Shown here: piece after piece, positions 33,710-42,806 of the stretch
Layout of the letters: every line of letters begins with the position of its first letter
Numbering within the stretch: the first letter of the stretch is position 1
Notes under the pieces: generated by a model
What the model was told of the DNA's origin: nothing
What the model saw: only the letters and a program-made list of their open reading frames with translations
Databases searched by the model: none
Assembly: GCF_017571525.1 (NCBI RefSeq)
Contig: NZ_JAGETY010000014.1
Location: 1-64,000 of the forward strand
Source: Hymenobacter sp. BT559
GTDB taxonomy: Bacteria > Bacteroidota > Bacteroidia > Cytophagales > Hymenobacteraceae
Direction of reading: 5' to 3'
DNA: 64,000 bases
Translations under genes and position numbers: made by a program

Positions 33710-34408
33710 CTAGCTGGCCGGCCGGGTCAAGACTTCGTCAATCAGGCCGTACTCCTTGGCTTCGGGGGCCCGCATCCAGTAGTCGCGGTCCGAGTCGTCG
33801 TGAATCTGCTGATAAGTTTTGCCGGTGCGCTCGGCATAGATGCCGTAGAGCTCGTGGCGCAGCTTCACCACCTCACGGGCCGTGATTTCGATGTCGGCGG
33901 AAGGCCCCTGCACCCCACCGCTGGGCTGGTGTATCATCACCCGCGCGTGCGGCAGAGCCGAGCGCTTGCCCAGCGCGCCGCCGCACAGCAGAAAAGCACC
34001 CATCGAAGCCGCCAAGCCCGTGCAGATGGTAGCTACGTCGGGGTTCACATACTGCATGGTGTCGTAGATGCCCATGCCCGCATACACCGAGCCGCCGGGC
34101 GAGTTGACGTACAGTAAGATATCCTTCTTGGCGTCGGCCGATTCCAGAAACAGCAGCTGCGCCGTGATGATGTTGCCGATAGTTTCTTCCACCGCCGTGC
34201 CCAGAAAGATGATGCGGTCCATAATGAGGCGCGAAAACACGTCGATTTCCCGAAAGTTCTGCGGGCGCTCCTCTATCACGGCTCGCGTCATGCCGGTAGG
34301 TAGCGACCGCGCTAGCCCCTCCGTGTGGCGCAGGTACTGGTCTACGGCCAAGCCGTTGAGCCGCTGGTCTTTCACGGCAAATTTGCGAAATTCTGCTTGG
34401 GTGAGCAT
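33710..34408 (-). CDS. clpP: ATP-dependent Clp protease proteolytic subunit
   Basis: The start at 34408 gives 232 aa (an ATG at 34435 would add nine residues). ClpP is the tetradecameric serine protease that works with ClpX or ClpA-type ATPases. Ser lies in [14 protein letters not shown], His in [10 protein letters not shown], and Asp in the SDRDYWM region; INPGG-type [20 protein letters not shown] is intact. The N-terminal extension of about 35 residues before [15 protein letters not shown] is a propeptide region common in Bacteroidota ClpP. No clpX adjoins it. Confidence 0.96.
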   Translation of the reverse strand: MLTQAEFRKFAVKDQRLNGLAVDQYLRHTEGLARSLPTGMTRAVIEERPQNFREIDVFSRLIMDRIIFLGTAVEETIGNIITAQLLFLESADAKKDILLYVNSPGGSVYAGMGIYDTMQYVNPDVATICTGLAASMGAFLLCGGALGKRSALPHARVMIHQPSGGVQGPSADIEITAREVVKLRHELYGIYAERTGKTYQQIHDDSDRDYWMRAPEAKEYGLIDEVLTRPAS

Positions 34409-34491
34409 GGTATTGTGGTTGAAATGAATAGGCAAGGCGCGGCCAGCTTCACTTTTTAAGTGAAGAAGTTAAGCCCCGTTAAGTCAGATAA

Positions 34492-34773
34492 TCAATTCCT
34501 TCCGAAAGCACCGCGTAGCCAGCTGGCTACCCGATGCGGCCAGGCCTCCGGCGGTGGGCCGTAGAGGCGCGTATGAATGCCCGCCAGCTCGCTGCGCAGC
34601 TGCCGCCGCCCAGCCGCCCGCAGGCCCGCATAAAGCTGCTGCTGAGCCTCGGCATCGGCCTGCAACTCGGGGTCGAGCAAAAGCTGGAGCTGCCACTCGG
34701 CGGCCGGCTGCGCCGCCGGGCCGCGCAGCAGCTGCTCCTCAATGTGCTGGAGGCGTTCGAGTTCGGGGCGCAT
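34492..34773 (-). CDS. Unknown small protein paired with the ECF sigma factor
   Basis: 93 aa, mostly helical, starting RPELERLQHIEEQLLRG. It has no signal peptide or membrane helix and no HXXXCXXC zinc motif, so it is not a classic anti-sigma factor. Its start lies 4 bp after the sigma factor stop, implying tight co-translation. A cytoplasmic regulator of the sigma factor is a reasonable inference. The Leu/Ala/Gln-rich helices give no further hint. Confidence 0.6.
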   Translation of the reverse strand: MRPELERLQHIEEQLLRGPAAQPAAEWQLQLLLDPELQADAEAQQQLYAGLRAAGRRQLRSELAGIHTRLYGPPPEAWPHRVASWLRGAFGRN

Positions 34774-34777
34774 GGCG

Positions 34778-35338
34778 TCAGGCAGTTAGGGTTTCGGCCC
34801 CAAAGGCGGCGCGCACTGCTTGGCGCAGCCGCTCCAGGCACTTGAATTTTTGCACCGTGGCCGAGCGAACGCTGCCGTAGCCGTGGCTAGCCGTAATCTG
34901 GGCTAGCGGCTGCTGGAAGTAGTAGAAATCAAGCAGAATGCGCTTGCATTTCTCGCCCATTCGCGCCACGTAGTCGAGCACGGCCACCTCGGTTTCGACG
35001 GGCTCGGGGGCTAGCGGCTCCAGGTGGTCGGGCAGGGTTTCGTGAGGCAGGCGGGCGCGGCGGCGCTGCTCGTGGTGCCACAGGTTGCGGGCGATGCCCA
35101 CCAGGTAGGTGCTGGCCGAGGCCGTGAGCACGAGTGTGCCGCCCACCGCCCGCTCATAGAGCAGCAGCAAGGCATCCTGAAACACATCCTGCGCATCGTG
35201 CGCCGAGCCGCCGTGGCGGCCCACGTGCTGCCGCACCAGCGGAAAGGCGTGAGCGTAGAGCTCCGTCAGGACCTGCTCGCGGTTAGCCAGCAGGGCTAGC
35301 CGCAGGGCGGCCGGGTCAGAAAGCGAGAAAGCAGACAT
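34778..35338 (-). CDS. ECF-type RNA polymerase sigma factor
   Basis: The ATG at 35338 gives 186 aa; an extension to 35422 has poor sequence. Region 2 is seen in DAQDVFQDALLLLYERA and YLVGIARNLWHHEQRRRARL, and region 4 in LLDFYYFQQPLAQITASHGY followed by a SVRSATVQKFKCLERLR helix. The family directs RNA polymerase to stress or transport promoters. A linked small gene follows directly. A TonB receptor gene lies upstream on the same strand, but after a 315-bp repeat-filled gap that argues against one operon. Confidence 0.9.
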   Translation of the reverse strand: MSAFSLSDPAALRLALLANREQVLTELYAHAFPLVRQHVGRHGGSAHDAQDVFQDALLLLYERAVGGTLVLTASASTYLVGIARNLWHHEQRRRARLPHETLPDHLEPLAPEPVETEVAVLDYVARMGEKCKRILLDFYYFQQPLAQITASHGYGSVRSATVQKFKCLERLRQAVRAAFGAETLTA

Positions 35339-35501
35339 GGTACTAGTTAATCCATTTTTGGCGCAACTATCACCCGGAGCGCTCAAAAATAAAAAGCAGC
35401 TTTTCTTCGCGTCTAAGCACAATTGCCTGTAAGAAAAGAGATTATGCGATGCATAGGCGGGTTTCTGCTAATATTGAGGGGGATGAGGCTAGGGCCAGTA
35501 C

Positions 35502-35624
35502 ACCGGTCAGACGGCTGAAAGCCGTCCGACCGGTCGCCATCAGGGCTAGCCAATTTTTCCTTGCCGCAAACACGTTCCAGGCGTTTGCCGAGACGCATCC
35601 TTGCAGCTTACAAGGATGCGTCTC
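35502..35624. repeat. Two hairpin elements between sigma factor and TonB receptor genes (families I, J)
   Basis: First hairpin: ACCGGTCAGACGGCT (35502-35516) pairs with 35520-35534 with one mismatch. Second hairpin: GAGACGCATCCTTG (35590?-35604) pairs with CAAGGATGCGTCTC ending at 35624. Both sit downstream of the receptor stop and upstream of the sigma start, and resemble dispersed palindromes seen in other genomes. Nothing else is visible in this 315-bp gap. Confidence 0.75.
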
Positions 35625-35653
35625 TACACCGAATGTGAAATGCAAAACAGCCA

Positions 35654-38125
35654 CTACTTAAACGCCAGCGGCACCACCACTTTCACGCTCAGCGTGCGGC
35701 CAATGTTATACACCCCGCGCCGGCCGCTGAGGTAATTGATACTCTCATACTTAAGGCGGCTGAGGTGGCTCTGATAAGCCACGTCGAAGAGGTTATTGGC
35801 CGTGAGGTAGAGCGAGAACAGCGTGCGGCCCTTGGCGTCGGCCACGTCGGTGCCCACGCCGGCATTGAATAGGGTGTAAGCGGGCGTAGCCGTTTCGGTG
35901 TCGAAGGCCGCGAAGTAGCGGTTCTGAGCAAAATTCTGCTCCAGCTGCACCCTAGCGTATACGTTGGTCAGGCGCTTGCCCTGGCGGCGGAAATTGCCCC
36001 GTAGCTCGCTTTGCAGGCGGTCGGCCGGGATGAAGGGCAGAAACTGCTGCTCGGCGGGCACGTCGAGCTGGCGGGCGCGCACCATCGAAAACGAGTTTTC
36101 GAAGTGCAGCCAATCGAGCGGGTGGGGGTGAAAATCGAGTGTCACCTCGCCGCCCAGCAGCTGCGCCTGGCCCTGCACATAGTTGAACAGGCCAATGTCG
36201 GGCCCTGTCGACACAAGCGAGTCGGTGCCCGCCCGGTTGAGCACGCGCTGCTCGAAGATGTAATTATTGATGCTGTTCTCAAATGCATCGACCGAAAAGC
36301 GCACGTGGTCACTGGTGTAGCTCACGCCGGCATCTACCTGCAAGCTGGTTTCGGCCTTCAGGTTTGCATTGCCCACCTCGTAGCGAATGGTACCCTCGTG
36401 CACGCCATTGGCCCCTAGCTCAGCAATATTGGGCGCCCGGAAGCCGCGGCTCAGGTTAGCCTTCACCGTAAGGCGGTCGCTCAGGTTGTAGGCCGCGCCA
36501 AGGCTGCCGCTGTAGTTCTGGAAAGTGCTCAAGAAGCCCGGAAACTTCGTTTCGGCGCCCGGCGTGGTGGGCGCGGTGGGCAGCTCGTTGGCATCGAGGT
36601 AGAGGCTCTGGGCCGAAATGCGACGTACATCGTAGCGCAGGCCGCCGCTGAGGTCGAGGCCACCAAACGACTTTTTTACCACCCCAAATACCCCGCCCTC
36701 GGTCATGTCGTAGGCCGGAATGAGAAATTCGGTGGCCAGGTTGCGGTTCTGTTGGCGCAGGCCGGTGGTGCCCACCGCCACGTTCCAGCCGTTGAGCTCA
36801 GGCAGGAAATAGCGCAGCGCGTAGTCTACCGTGCGCAGCTGAAAGTAAAGCTGCGGCGTGTCGGGGGCTAGCGCGTCGCCGTATTCGCGGCGCAGGTTCT
36901 GCTGGTAGTTTACTTGCAGAGCTAGCCGGCCGCCTTTCTCTCCAATAATGAAGCTGTTGTCGGTGCCCAGGCGCAGGTGGTTTACCAGTTGGCGCGGCAC
37001 CGCCAGCGCGTAGCCGTGCAGCTCGTCGTCGGTCACTACCCGCGACTCCACCTGGCCGCCCACCGCCACGTCGCGCACAAAGCGCCCGCTCAGGCTGTCG
37101 CGCCCGCCTTCCACCAGGCCCAGGTTTTGGTTGAAGGTGCTGAAAGTGAGGTGCGAATAGCCCCAGCTTTTGTTGAGACCCACGTAGCCATTGGCATCCC
37201 ACTCGTTGAAGCCCGAGTTGAAAACCTTGCCGTCGTAGCGGTTCTGGTAGTTGCCGGCCACTTTGCGGGTGCCGCGCACCAGCCAGTTGATACCATTAAT
37301 ATTCCCCGCGTTTTCGAGCGAGTAGCCCTGCTGCTGGTTGTTGGTCTGGTAGTTAGCCGTAGCCGTGCCCGTAATATGGCCTTCGGCAATGGGCTCGGGC
37401 GCCAGAAAGTTGATGACGCCCGCCATGGCATCGGAGCCATACAGCAAGGAGCCGGGCCCCTTGATAATCTCGGCCCGGTCGATGCTAAACTCATCAATCT
37501 CAATGCCGTGCTCGTCGCCCCACTGCTGGCCCTCCTGCTTGGCGCCGTTGTTCAGCGTCACTACCCGGTTATACCCTAGCCCGCGCACCACCGGCTTGCT
37601 GATGGCCGCGCCGGTCGTAATCTGGCTCACGCCCGGTGTGTGGGCAATAGCGTCGATGACGTTGGTCGACGACGTTTGGTTGAGCCGCGTGCGGTCTACT
37701 ACCGTAGTGGGCACCGGCGAGCGGCGCAGCTCGGTAGCCTGGCTTACCCCGGTCACCACCACCTGGCCGATTTCGGTGGCGGCGGGTGTCAGCTTCAGGT
37801 CGAGCGGCTGGCCGCTACCGGTATCAACCGTCTGGTTGATAGTATTATACCCTAGCGAGGTCACTTGCACCAAAAACCGGCCTCGGGGCAGGCTAGCGAA
37901 GCCAAAGCGGCCGTCGGCGTCGGTGGCGGTGCCTTGCTTGAGGTCGGGAAAAACAACGTTGGCGCCCGGCAGGGGCTGGCCAGTGGCCGCATCGGTGAGG
38001 CGCCCGGTAAACGTGGCCGCCGCCCGAGTGCGGGCCGGCGCCGCAGCAGGTGCCACCTGGCCCGCCGCCTTAAATGAAAAAATTAACGTGCTGGCTAGCA
38101 CCACTACTGAAGAGGTACGAAGCAT
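35654..38125 (-). CDS. TonB-dependent outer-membrane receptor
   Basis: The 823-aa protein has a signal peptide, a carboxypeptidase-like regulatory domain at about 35-120 (FTGRLTDAATGQPLPGANVV, SLGYNTINQTVDTGSG), a plug with NVIDAIAHTPGVSQITTG and IIKGPGSLLYGSDAMAGVIN, and a beta-barrel ending in the aromatic VKVVVPLAFK. It is a single-protein receptor, not a SusC: no SusD follows. The size and the neighbouring HTHCH-motif protein suggest a metal or metal-complex as substrate, which is an inference. It seems to be co-transcribed with the small gene at 38374, 249 bp upstream. Confidence 0.93.
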   Translation of the reverse strand: MLRTSSVVVLASTLIFSFKAAGQVAPAAAPARTRAAATFTGRLTDAATGQPLPGANVVFPDLKQGTATDADGRFGFASLPRGRFLVQVTSLGYNTINQTVDTGSGQPLDLKLTPAATEIGQVVVTGVSQATELRRSPVPTTVVDRTRLNQTSSTNVIDAIAHTPGVSQITTGAAISKPVVRGLGYNRVVTLNNGAKQEGQQWGDEHGIEIDEFSIDRAEIIKGPGSLLYGSDAMAGVINFLAPEPIAEGHITGTATANYQTNNQQQGYSLENAGNINGINWLVRGTRKVAGNYQNRYDGKVFNSGFNEWDANGYVGLNKSWGYSHLTFSTFNQNLGLVEGGRDSLSGRFVRDVAVGGQVESRVVTDDELHGYALAVPRQLVNHLRLGTDNSFIIGEKGGRLALQVNYQQNLRREYGDALAPDTPQLYFQLRTVDYALRYFLPELNGWNVAVGTTGLRQQNRNLATEFLIPAYDMTEGGVFGVVKKSFGGLDLSGGLRYDVRRISAQSLYLDANELPTAPTTPGAETKFPGFLSTFQNYSGSLGAAYNLSDRLTVKANLSRGFRAPNIAELGANGVHEGTIRYEVGNANLKAETSLQVDAGVSYTSDHVRFSVDAFENSINNYIFEQRVLNRAGTDSLVSTGPDIGLFNYVQGQAQLLGGEVTLDFHPHPLDWLHFENSFSMVRARQLDVPAEQQFLPFIPADRLQSELRGNFRRQGKRLTNVYARVQLEQNFAQNRYFAAFDTETATPAYTLFNAGVGTDVADAKGRTLFSLYLTANNLFDVAYQSHLSRLKYESINYLSGRRGVYNIGRTLSVKVVVPLAFK

Positions 38126-38373
38126 AAAAAACCGCGAAATAAAGGGGGCAGACTTTCGGGCCGCTGGGGGCTACGGGCCAGGCAAATGGGCTCCGCAAAC
38201 AAACCCCGGCCAGGGGTCAGGGTCTGTCTGCATTTTCTCTAAAACCAAACCAGAGAAAAAATCGGAGCTCCGAGCCGCCGTGGGCCAGGTAGCAAGTGGC
38301 TTGCAGTCAACTAGAAAGCTACTGCGTAAACGAAAGTCAGAAATAAACTAAGAAGGTTGCGTCGGGGCATTTG

Positions 38374-38718
38374 CTAGGCCTGCGGTGGGCCGCGCAGCGC
38401 CGTGCGTCGCAACGCTGCCGCCGAAACCGCCAGCTGCGCCGGCACCGCCAGGGCCCGGTAAACGACCTGTACCCGTGGCTGCGGCAGGCGCACCGGCAGG
38501 GCGGGCGCAAAGGGCACACTGTAAAACGTTTCAGCGTGGCAGTGCGTGTGCTGCGGGCTTAACACCTCTTTGCCGGTGGGCCGGCGGGTAGTAGCTACCT
38601 CCTCGGTGGTGTGCGCGTGGCGGTGCAGGGCCAGCACCCACGCCTCGGGCAGCAGCGTCCGCACGAGGCAGAGCAGCAGCAGCAAAGCGAGATAGGGGCG
38701 AAGGATGGGCCGCAACAC
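38374..38718 (-). CDS. Small His-motif membrane/exported protein before the TonB receptor
   Basis: 114 aa starting with a hydrophobic segment (LALLLLLCLVRTLLP, about 10-24) that is a signal anchor or signal peptide, followed by ALHRHAHTTEE and SPQHTHCHAETF. The two His clusters could bind a metal in the periplasm. The C-terminal half is Pro/Val/Ala-rich with no known domain. It lies just upstream of the TonB receptor gene on the same strand and has a TACCTTTG box 62 bp before its start. Confidence 0.62.
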   Translation of the reverse strand: MLRPILRPYLALLLLLCLVRTLLPEAWVLALHRHAHTTEEVATTRRPTGKEVLSPQHTHCHAETFYSVPFAPALPVRLPQPRVQVVYRALAVPAQLAVSAAALRRTALRGPPQA

Positions 38719-38779
38719 AGTAGCGCTAGGTAAGCAATGGGAAGGAGGCCGCCGGTGCGAAATGGTTGCATCGGCCGGG

Positions 38780-38787
38780 CAAAGGTA
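38780..38787 (-). promoter_or_regulatory. Putative -7 box for the His-motif gene and TonB receptor
   Basis: TACCTTTG on the minus strand, 62 bp before the start at 38718, matches TAnnTTTG. No clear -33 element is seen. Confidence 0.4.
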
Positions 38788-38925
38788 CGCGAACTAAAAG
38801 CTAAAATGCGTCTTGTTTGCAACATTGTTACATGATAAACGATGAGCCGGTCTGGCAGGCCATTTTGCCAGCGGTTGAGAGCGCTGGGTAAAATATTAAA
38901 CCCACGGTGTATCTTGCTGCCCTTT

Positions 38926-39387
38926 ATGGCGTTGGCGCCACTTATAATGCTATTTAGCCTCAAGCGTTGCAGCCTGTTTATATTGCCGATAAGTCTGCTA
39001 GGCTCGGCGGTGGGCTCCGTGCGAGTGCCCGCCCTGCTGAGGCAGAAGCAAAGGCACCAAAGCAGCTTTGTGGCGAACCAAATGCTGCCCTCCGGCATTT
39101 TAGAACAGCTGGATGATTGCGAGGTGGCCACGCTAAACCAGCAACTGGCTGGGGGCACGGCGCAGCTTGCGGTGTCCCGGTCGGGGCCGCCCGCTCGCCT
39201 TGACACCGAAACCTATACTAATAGAGATAAAAGCCTATTGGCGCAAAGTTCCGGCACGCAGGAGGGCTCGTCGCTTGCTGGCCAAGAAGTGATGCAGCGA
39301 AGCCGATGCCGGCCGCTAGTAGCGTTTCCGGTTGGCACTGAGCTTCCCGGCATAACTGAAGAAGTCGAATACCGCCGGATACAGTAA
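38926..39387 (+). CDS. Doubtful open frame in a poorly explained region
   Basis: An ATG at 38926 opens 153 codons with a hydrophobic start (LAPLIMLFSLKRCSLFILPI) that could be a signal peptide or anchor, then a polar sequence (EVATLNQQLAGGTAQLAV). I recognise no family. G/C at third codon positions is less marked than in neighbouring genes. The stretch 38788-39515 has no other supported gene, so this is either a lineage-specific small gene, a decayed one, or noncoding sequence. Confidence 0.3.
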   Translation: MALAPLIMLFSLKRCSLFILPISLLGSAVGSVRVPALLRQKQRHQSSFVANQMLPSGILEQLDDCEVATLNQQLAGGTAQLAVSRSGPPARLDTETYTNRDKSLLAQSSGTQEGSSLAGQEVMQRSRCRPLVAFPVGTELPGITEEVEYRRIQ

Positions 39388-39515
39388 CCCGGAAAAATCA
39401 AATTTTTTTCACATAAGGCAGACCAAGCCGAATAGTTTTTCGTATGTGTGCCGCTTCACTACGACGCCAGCGGCCAGGCAGCCACTAGCAAGCAGAGAGG
39501 CTGGGAAAGGACTTT

Positions 39516-40031
39516 ATGATTATCAGCTCAATAGCTGAACTGTGTGTTCAGTTTGACAAACCGTTGGATTTGGTACGGGTGGCCTGGGTGGCTGGTCGTA
39601 GCATGCGTTATTTTCAGCAAGCCTTTAGGCAGCTGCGTGAGGTGATTACGCAATTGGGGGCGAGCCGCGTGGTATTGGAGCTGAATGCAATGCCTGATAT
39701 TCCGGTATATGACCAGATTTGGCTTAGCACTACGTTTATGCCGGCCCTGCTGAAGCTGCCCCTCAAGCAGGTAGTGGTGGTGCTGTCGGCACGGCGCGTC
39801 TATAACCAGCAGGTAGTAGAAGGTGTATTATCGGCCTCGGCCTTGAATATTCGGTTCGACGTGCAGTTTTTTGCGCAGGCTGAAGCCGCAATGGCTTGGC
39901 TCACCGACGACTCGCCCCGCCTGCCCGCGCTGCTGCGCGAATGGGCCGGTAGCTGCGGCGCCTCTGCACCCGCTACCGACGAAGTAGCCGAGCCGCGCGC
40001 GCCCTATAACCAACCCCGGCGCCCCGACTAA
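39516..40031 (+). CDS. Hypothetical protein, possible STAS/SpoIIAA-like fold
   Basis: 171 aa with no signal peptide or membrane helix. An alternating pattern of short strands and helices (SRVVLELNAMPDIPVYDQIW, LKQVVVVLSARRVYNQQV, FDVQFFAQAEAAMAWLTDDS) and the ending AMAWL fit the SpoIIAA/STAS-like proteins common in Bacteroidota. No phosphorylatable Ser can be placed with confidence. The C-terminal 25 residues are disordered and Pro-rich. It is 112 bp upstream of htpG on the same strand; a functional link is not evident. Confidence 0.68.
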   Translation: MIISSIAELCVQFDKPLDLVRVAWVAGRSMRYFQQAFRQLREVITQLGASRVVLELNAMPDIPVYDQIWLSTTFMPALLKLPLKQVVVVLSARRVYNQQVVEGVLSASALNIRFDVQFFAQAEAAMAWLTDDSPRLPALLREWAGSCGASAPATDEVAEPRAPYNQPRRPD

Positions 40032-40143
40032 CTGCCAACCTGGCAGCTAGCCGGGCATTGGAATAGCCTTTGAACTACTGGGTTGATTGACGGGCGCTGC
40101 CTGTTAGTCAGCCTTTTGTTGTTTTTACCCCCTAGCTAGTACC

Positions 40144-41973
40144 ATGTCTGAAACCGGCTCTATTTCCATCCATACCGAGAACATCTTCCCTATTATCAAG
40201 AAGTTCTTGTATTCTGACCACGAGATTTTCCTGCGCGAGCTGGTCAGCAATGCCGTCGATGCCACCCAAAAGCTGCAAAGCCTGGCCCGGCAGGGCGAAT
40301 TCACGGGCGAGCTGGGCGAGCTCAAAGTGCGCGTGACGGTGGACAAAGAGGCCCGCAAAATCACCGTCTCGGACCACGGCCTGGGCATGACGGCCGACGA
40401 GATTAAGAAGTACATCAACCAGATTGCCTTCTCCGGCGCCACCGAATTTGTGGAGAAGTACAAGGAGAAAGATGCCCAAGCTAAGGAGCAGATAATCGGG
40501 CAGTTCGGCCTGGGCTTCTACTCGGCCTTCATGGTGGCTAGCGAAGTAGAAATCTGGTCAAAGTCATACAAGGAAGACACCCTGACGGCGCACTGGACCT
40601 GCGACGGGTCGACTCAGTACACCATCGACGAGCCGACTGGCGAGCACGCCAAGGCCGAGCGCGGCACCGACGTGGTGCTGCACGTAGCCGAAGACTCGGA
40701 CGAGTTTTTGGAAGAGGCCCGGCTGCGCGGCATCCTGGAGAAGTACTGCAAGTTTTTGCCGGTGCCGATTGAGTTTGAGGGCCAGCTGGTTAACGACACT
40801 ACGCCCATCTGGACCAAGCAGCCGGCCGACCTCACGGACGAGGACTACAAGAAGTTCTACCGCGAGCTGTATCCGATGAGCATGGATGAGCCGCTGTTCT
40901 GGATTCACCTCAATGTAGACTATCCATTTAACCTGACGGGCATTTTGTATTTCCCGAAGGTGAAGGACGAGTTGCAATTCTCGCGCAACAAGATTCAGCT
41001 CTACTCACGCCAGGTGTTTATCACCGACGAGGTGAAGGACGTGGTGCCCGAGTTCCTGATGCTGTTGCACGGCGTTATCGACTCGCCTGATATTCCGCTG
41101 AACGTGTCGCGTAGCTTCCTGCAGGCTGATGCCAACGTGCGCAAAATCAACACCTATATCACCAAGAAAGTAGCCGATAAGCTGGCGGAGCTCTTCCGCA
41201 AGGACCGCGCCGGCTACGAGGAGAAGTGGGCTGATATTGGGCTGTTTGTGAAGTACGGTATGCTCTCGGATGATAAATTCTACGAGCGCGCCAAAGACTT
41301 TGTGCTACTGAAAAGCGTGGAGGGAAAGCTCTACACGCTCACTGAGTACACCGAGCACGTACAAGCCAACCAGAAGGATAAGAGCGACAACACCGTGGTG
41401 CTGTATACCACCGATGCCGAGCAGCAGCACGGCTTTGTGGCGGCAGCCCAGGAGCGCGGCTACGACGTGCTGAATATGGACCAGGTGCTCGACGCACACT
41501 TCATCGGCCTGCTAGAGCAGAAGTTGGAGAAAACCACGTTTAAGCGCGTCGACTCGGCCACCGTGGGCCAGCTCATCGAAAAAGACGAAGCCCCGGCCAG
41601 CGTGCTGAGCGAGGACGACCAGAAGAAGCTCGAAGAAGTATTCCAGGGCGCCATCCAGAACCCGGCGATGCACGTCAAAGTGGCGGCCCTCTCGCCGCAG
41701 GATGCGCCGGTGGTTATCACCCAAAACGAGTTTATGCGCCGCATGAAAGACATGCAGCGCACCGGCGGCGGAGGCGGCATGCAGATGTTTGGCAATATGC
41801 CCGACTCGTTTGACGTGACCGTGAATGCCAACAGCCCCCTAGTGAGCAAGGTGCTAGCAGAGGGCGGCGATACCATCGCCAAGCAGGCCTTCGACCTGGC
41901 TCTGCTGGCGCAGGGCCTGCTGAAAGGCGAGGCCCTGACGGCCTTCGTGAAGCGCAGCACCGAGCTGCTGTAA
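40144..41973 (+). CDS. htpG: Molecular chaperone HtpG (Hsp90)
   Basis: The 609-aa protein matches bacterial Hsp90. The N-terminal ATPase domain has LRELVSNAVDATQKL, SDHGLGMTADEIKKYINQIA and IIGQFGLGFYSAFMVA. The middle domain holds RGILEKYCKFLPVPIEF and NVSRSFLQADANVRKI, and the C-terminal dimerisation part completes the family's usual length. It is an ATP-dependent cytoplasmic chaperone. It is transcribed alone and ends with a strong terminator. Confidence 0.97.
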   Translation: MSETGSISIHTENIFPIIKKFLYSDHEIFLRELVSNAVDATQKLQSLARQGEFTGELGELKVRVTVDKEARKITVSDHGLGMTADEIKKYINQIAFSGATEFVEKYKEKDAQAKEQIIGQFGLGFYSAFMVASEVEIWSKSYKEDTLTAHWTCDGSTQYTIDEPTGEHAKAERGTDVVLHVAEDSDEFLEEARLRGILEKYCKFLPVPIEFEGQLVNDTTPIWTKQPADLTDEDYKKFYRELYPMSMDEPLFWIHLNVDYPFNLTGILYFPKVKDELQFSRNKIQLYSRQVFITDEVKDVVPEFLMLLHGVIDSPDIPLNVSRSFLQADANVRKINTYITKKVADKLAELFRKDRAGYEEKWADIGLFVKYGMLSDDKFYERAKDFVLLKSVEGKLYTLTEYTEHVQANQKDKSDNTVVLYTTDAEQQHGFVAAAQERGYDVLNMDQVLDAHFIGLLEQKLEKTTFKRVDSATVGQLIEKDEAPASVLSEDDQKKLEEVFQGAIQNPAMHVKVAALSPQDAPVVITQNEFMRRMKDMQRTGGGGGMQMFGNMPDSFDVTVNANSPLVSKVLAEGGDTIAKQAFDLALLAQGLLKGEALTAFVKRSTELL

Positions 41974-41991
41974 GCAATAGGCTTCAACATG

Positions 41992-42029
41992 AAAAACCCT
42001 CGCTACCAGAATGGTAGCGAGGGTTTTTT
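41992..42029 (+). terminator. Terminator of htpG
   Basis: AAAAACCCTCGCTACC is complementary to GGTAGCGAGGGTTTTT around a short loop, with a further T run, 18 bp after the stop at 41973. Confidence 0.9.
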
Positions 42030-42134
42030 TGCGTAATATGGGGCTAGCGGCTGCGGCTGGCCTTAGCTATTCCATCATTTGTGGCGCGAGTTTAGGGTAG
42101 CGTAACTCGTGCCAGAAGGGCTGGTGGCAATGTG

Positions 42135-42806
42135 CTACTTGCCGGTTTCACTGGTGGCCGCATCCACGGGCTTCGACTGCGGGGAGGCCTGCTGGCGCAG
42201 GAAGATAGAAAGGCCAACCAGCGAGAAAATGGAAATAAACTCGCTTTGCCAGTTTTGAAACGACTCAAACCAGAACCGGCTCGTGTGCATATAGCCCCAG
42301 GTGCTGACGAGCAGCTTGCCTTCGTGGGCCTGCTCGATGTTGTAGACAGCCATGCCACCGCGGGCGTGGAGGTACATGGCCCCCAGAAATAAGGCGAAGA
42401 ATACGAGGCTTAGCGAGTTTTGATAGAGGCGCAGCCAGCCTCCCCCTCGGCGCACGGGCCACGGCGCGTCGGCTTTGCCAGGGTCGGGGTCTTTGTCTAC
42501 GTCCTCTTCGCCCTCGAGCTTCTTCGACTCGGGCGAGCCTTTTTGGCGCAGCCAGATGGTGAGCACCACGTAGACGCCCATTTGCAGAAACTCGCTTTCC
42601 CAGTTCTCGAAGGTGGCTTCGAGCAGGTGGCCCGAGTGCAGGTACTGGCCTAGCGTGAGCTGGGCTAGGCCCATCTGCTGGAGGTCGTCGTTGTTGTCGT
42701 GCCAGCCGGTGAGAATTTGGCCCGTCAGGGCGGCTAGTATCATCACGAGCGTGACCAGGAGCAGGCCGTTTTCATACAGAAACCTGCGGAAGCGAGAGGT
42801 AGGCAT
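42135..42806 (-). CDS. DUF6766 family membrane protein with internal duplication
   Basis: 223 aa with four membrane helices in two repeated halves. Half one (about 10-95) has ENGLLLVTLVM, FENWESEFLQMGVYVVLTIW and LRQKGSPESK; half two (about 128-215) has QNSLSLVFFAL, FQNWQSEFISIFSLVGLSIF and LRQQASPQSK. The N-W-x-SEF motif in each half marks the DUF6766 family, common in soil bacteria. A charged Asp/Glu linker at about 96-118 joins the halves. Its function is unknown. It is divergent from the carboxylesterase gene. Confidence 0.88.
   Translation of the reverse strand: MPTSRFRRFLYENGLLLVTLVMILAALTGQILTGWHDNNDDLQQMGLAQLTLGQYLHSGHLLEATFENWESEFLQMGVYVVLTIWLRQKGSPESKKLEGEEDVDKDPDPGKADAPWPVRRGGGWLRLYQNSLSLVFFALFLGAMYLHARGGMAVYNIEQAHEGKLLVSTWGYMHTSRFWFESFQNWQSEFISIFSLVGLSIFLRQQASPQSKPVDAATSETGK

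Noticed and set aside
38126-38373. Possible cobalamin riboswitch before the TonB receptor
   Set aside because: A GCCACT word is present on the minus strand, but the other conserved blocks of the riboswitch are not there in the right order.
38595-39206. Minus-strand frame extending the His-motif region
   Set aside because: It overlaps the His-motif gene in another frame, lacks a domain, and spans the likely promoter at 38780.
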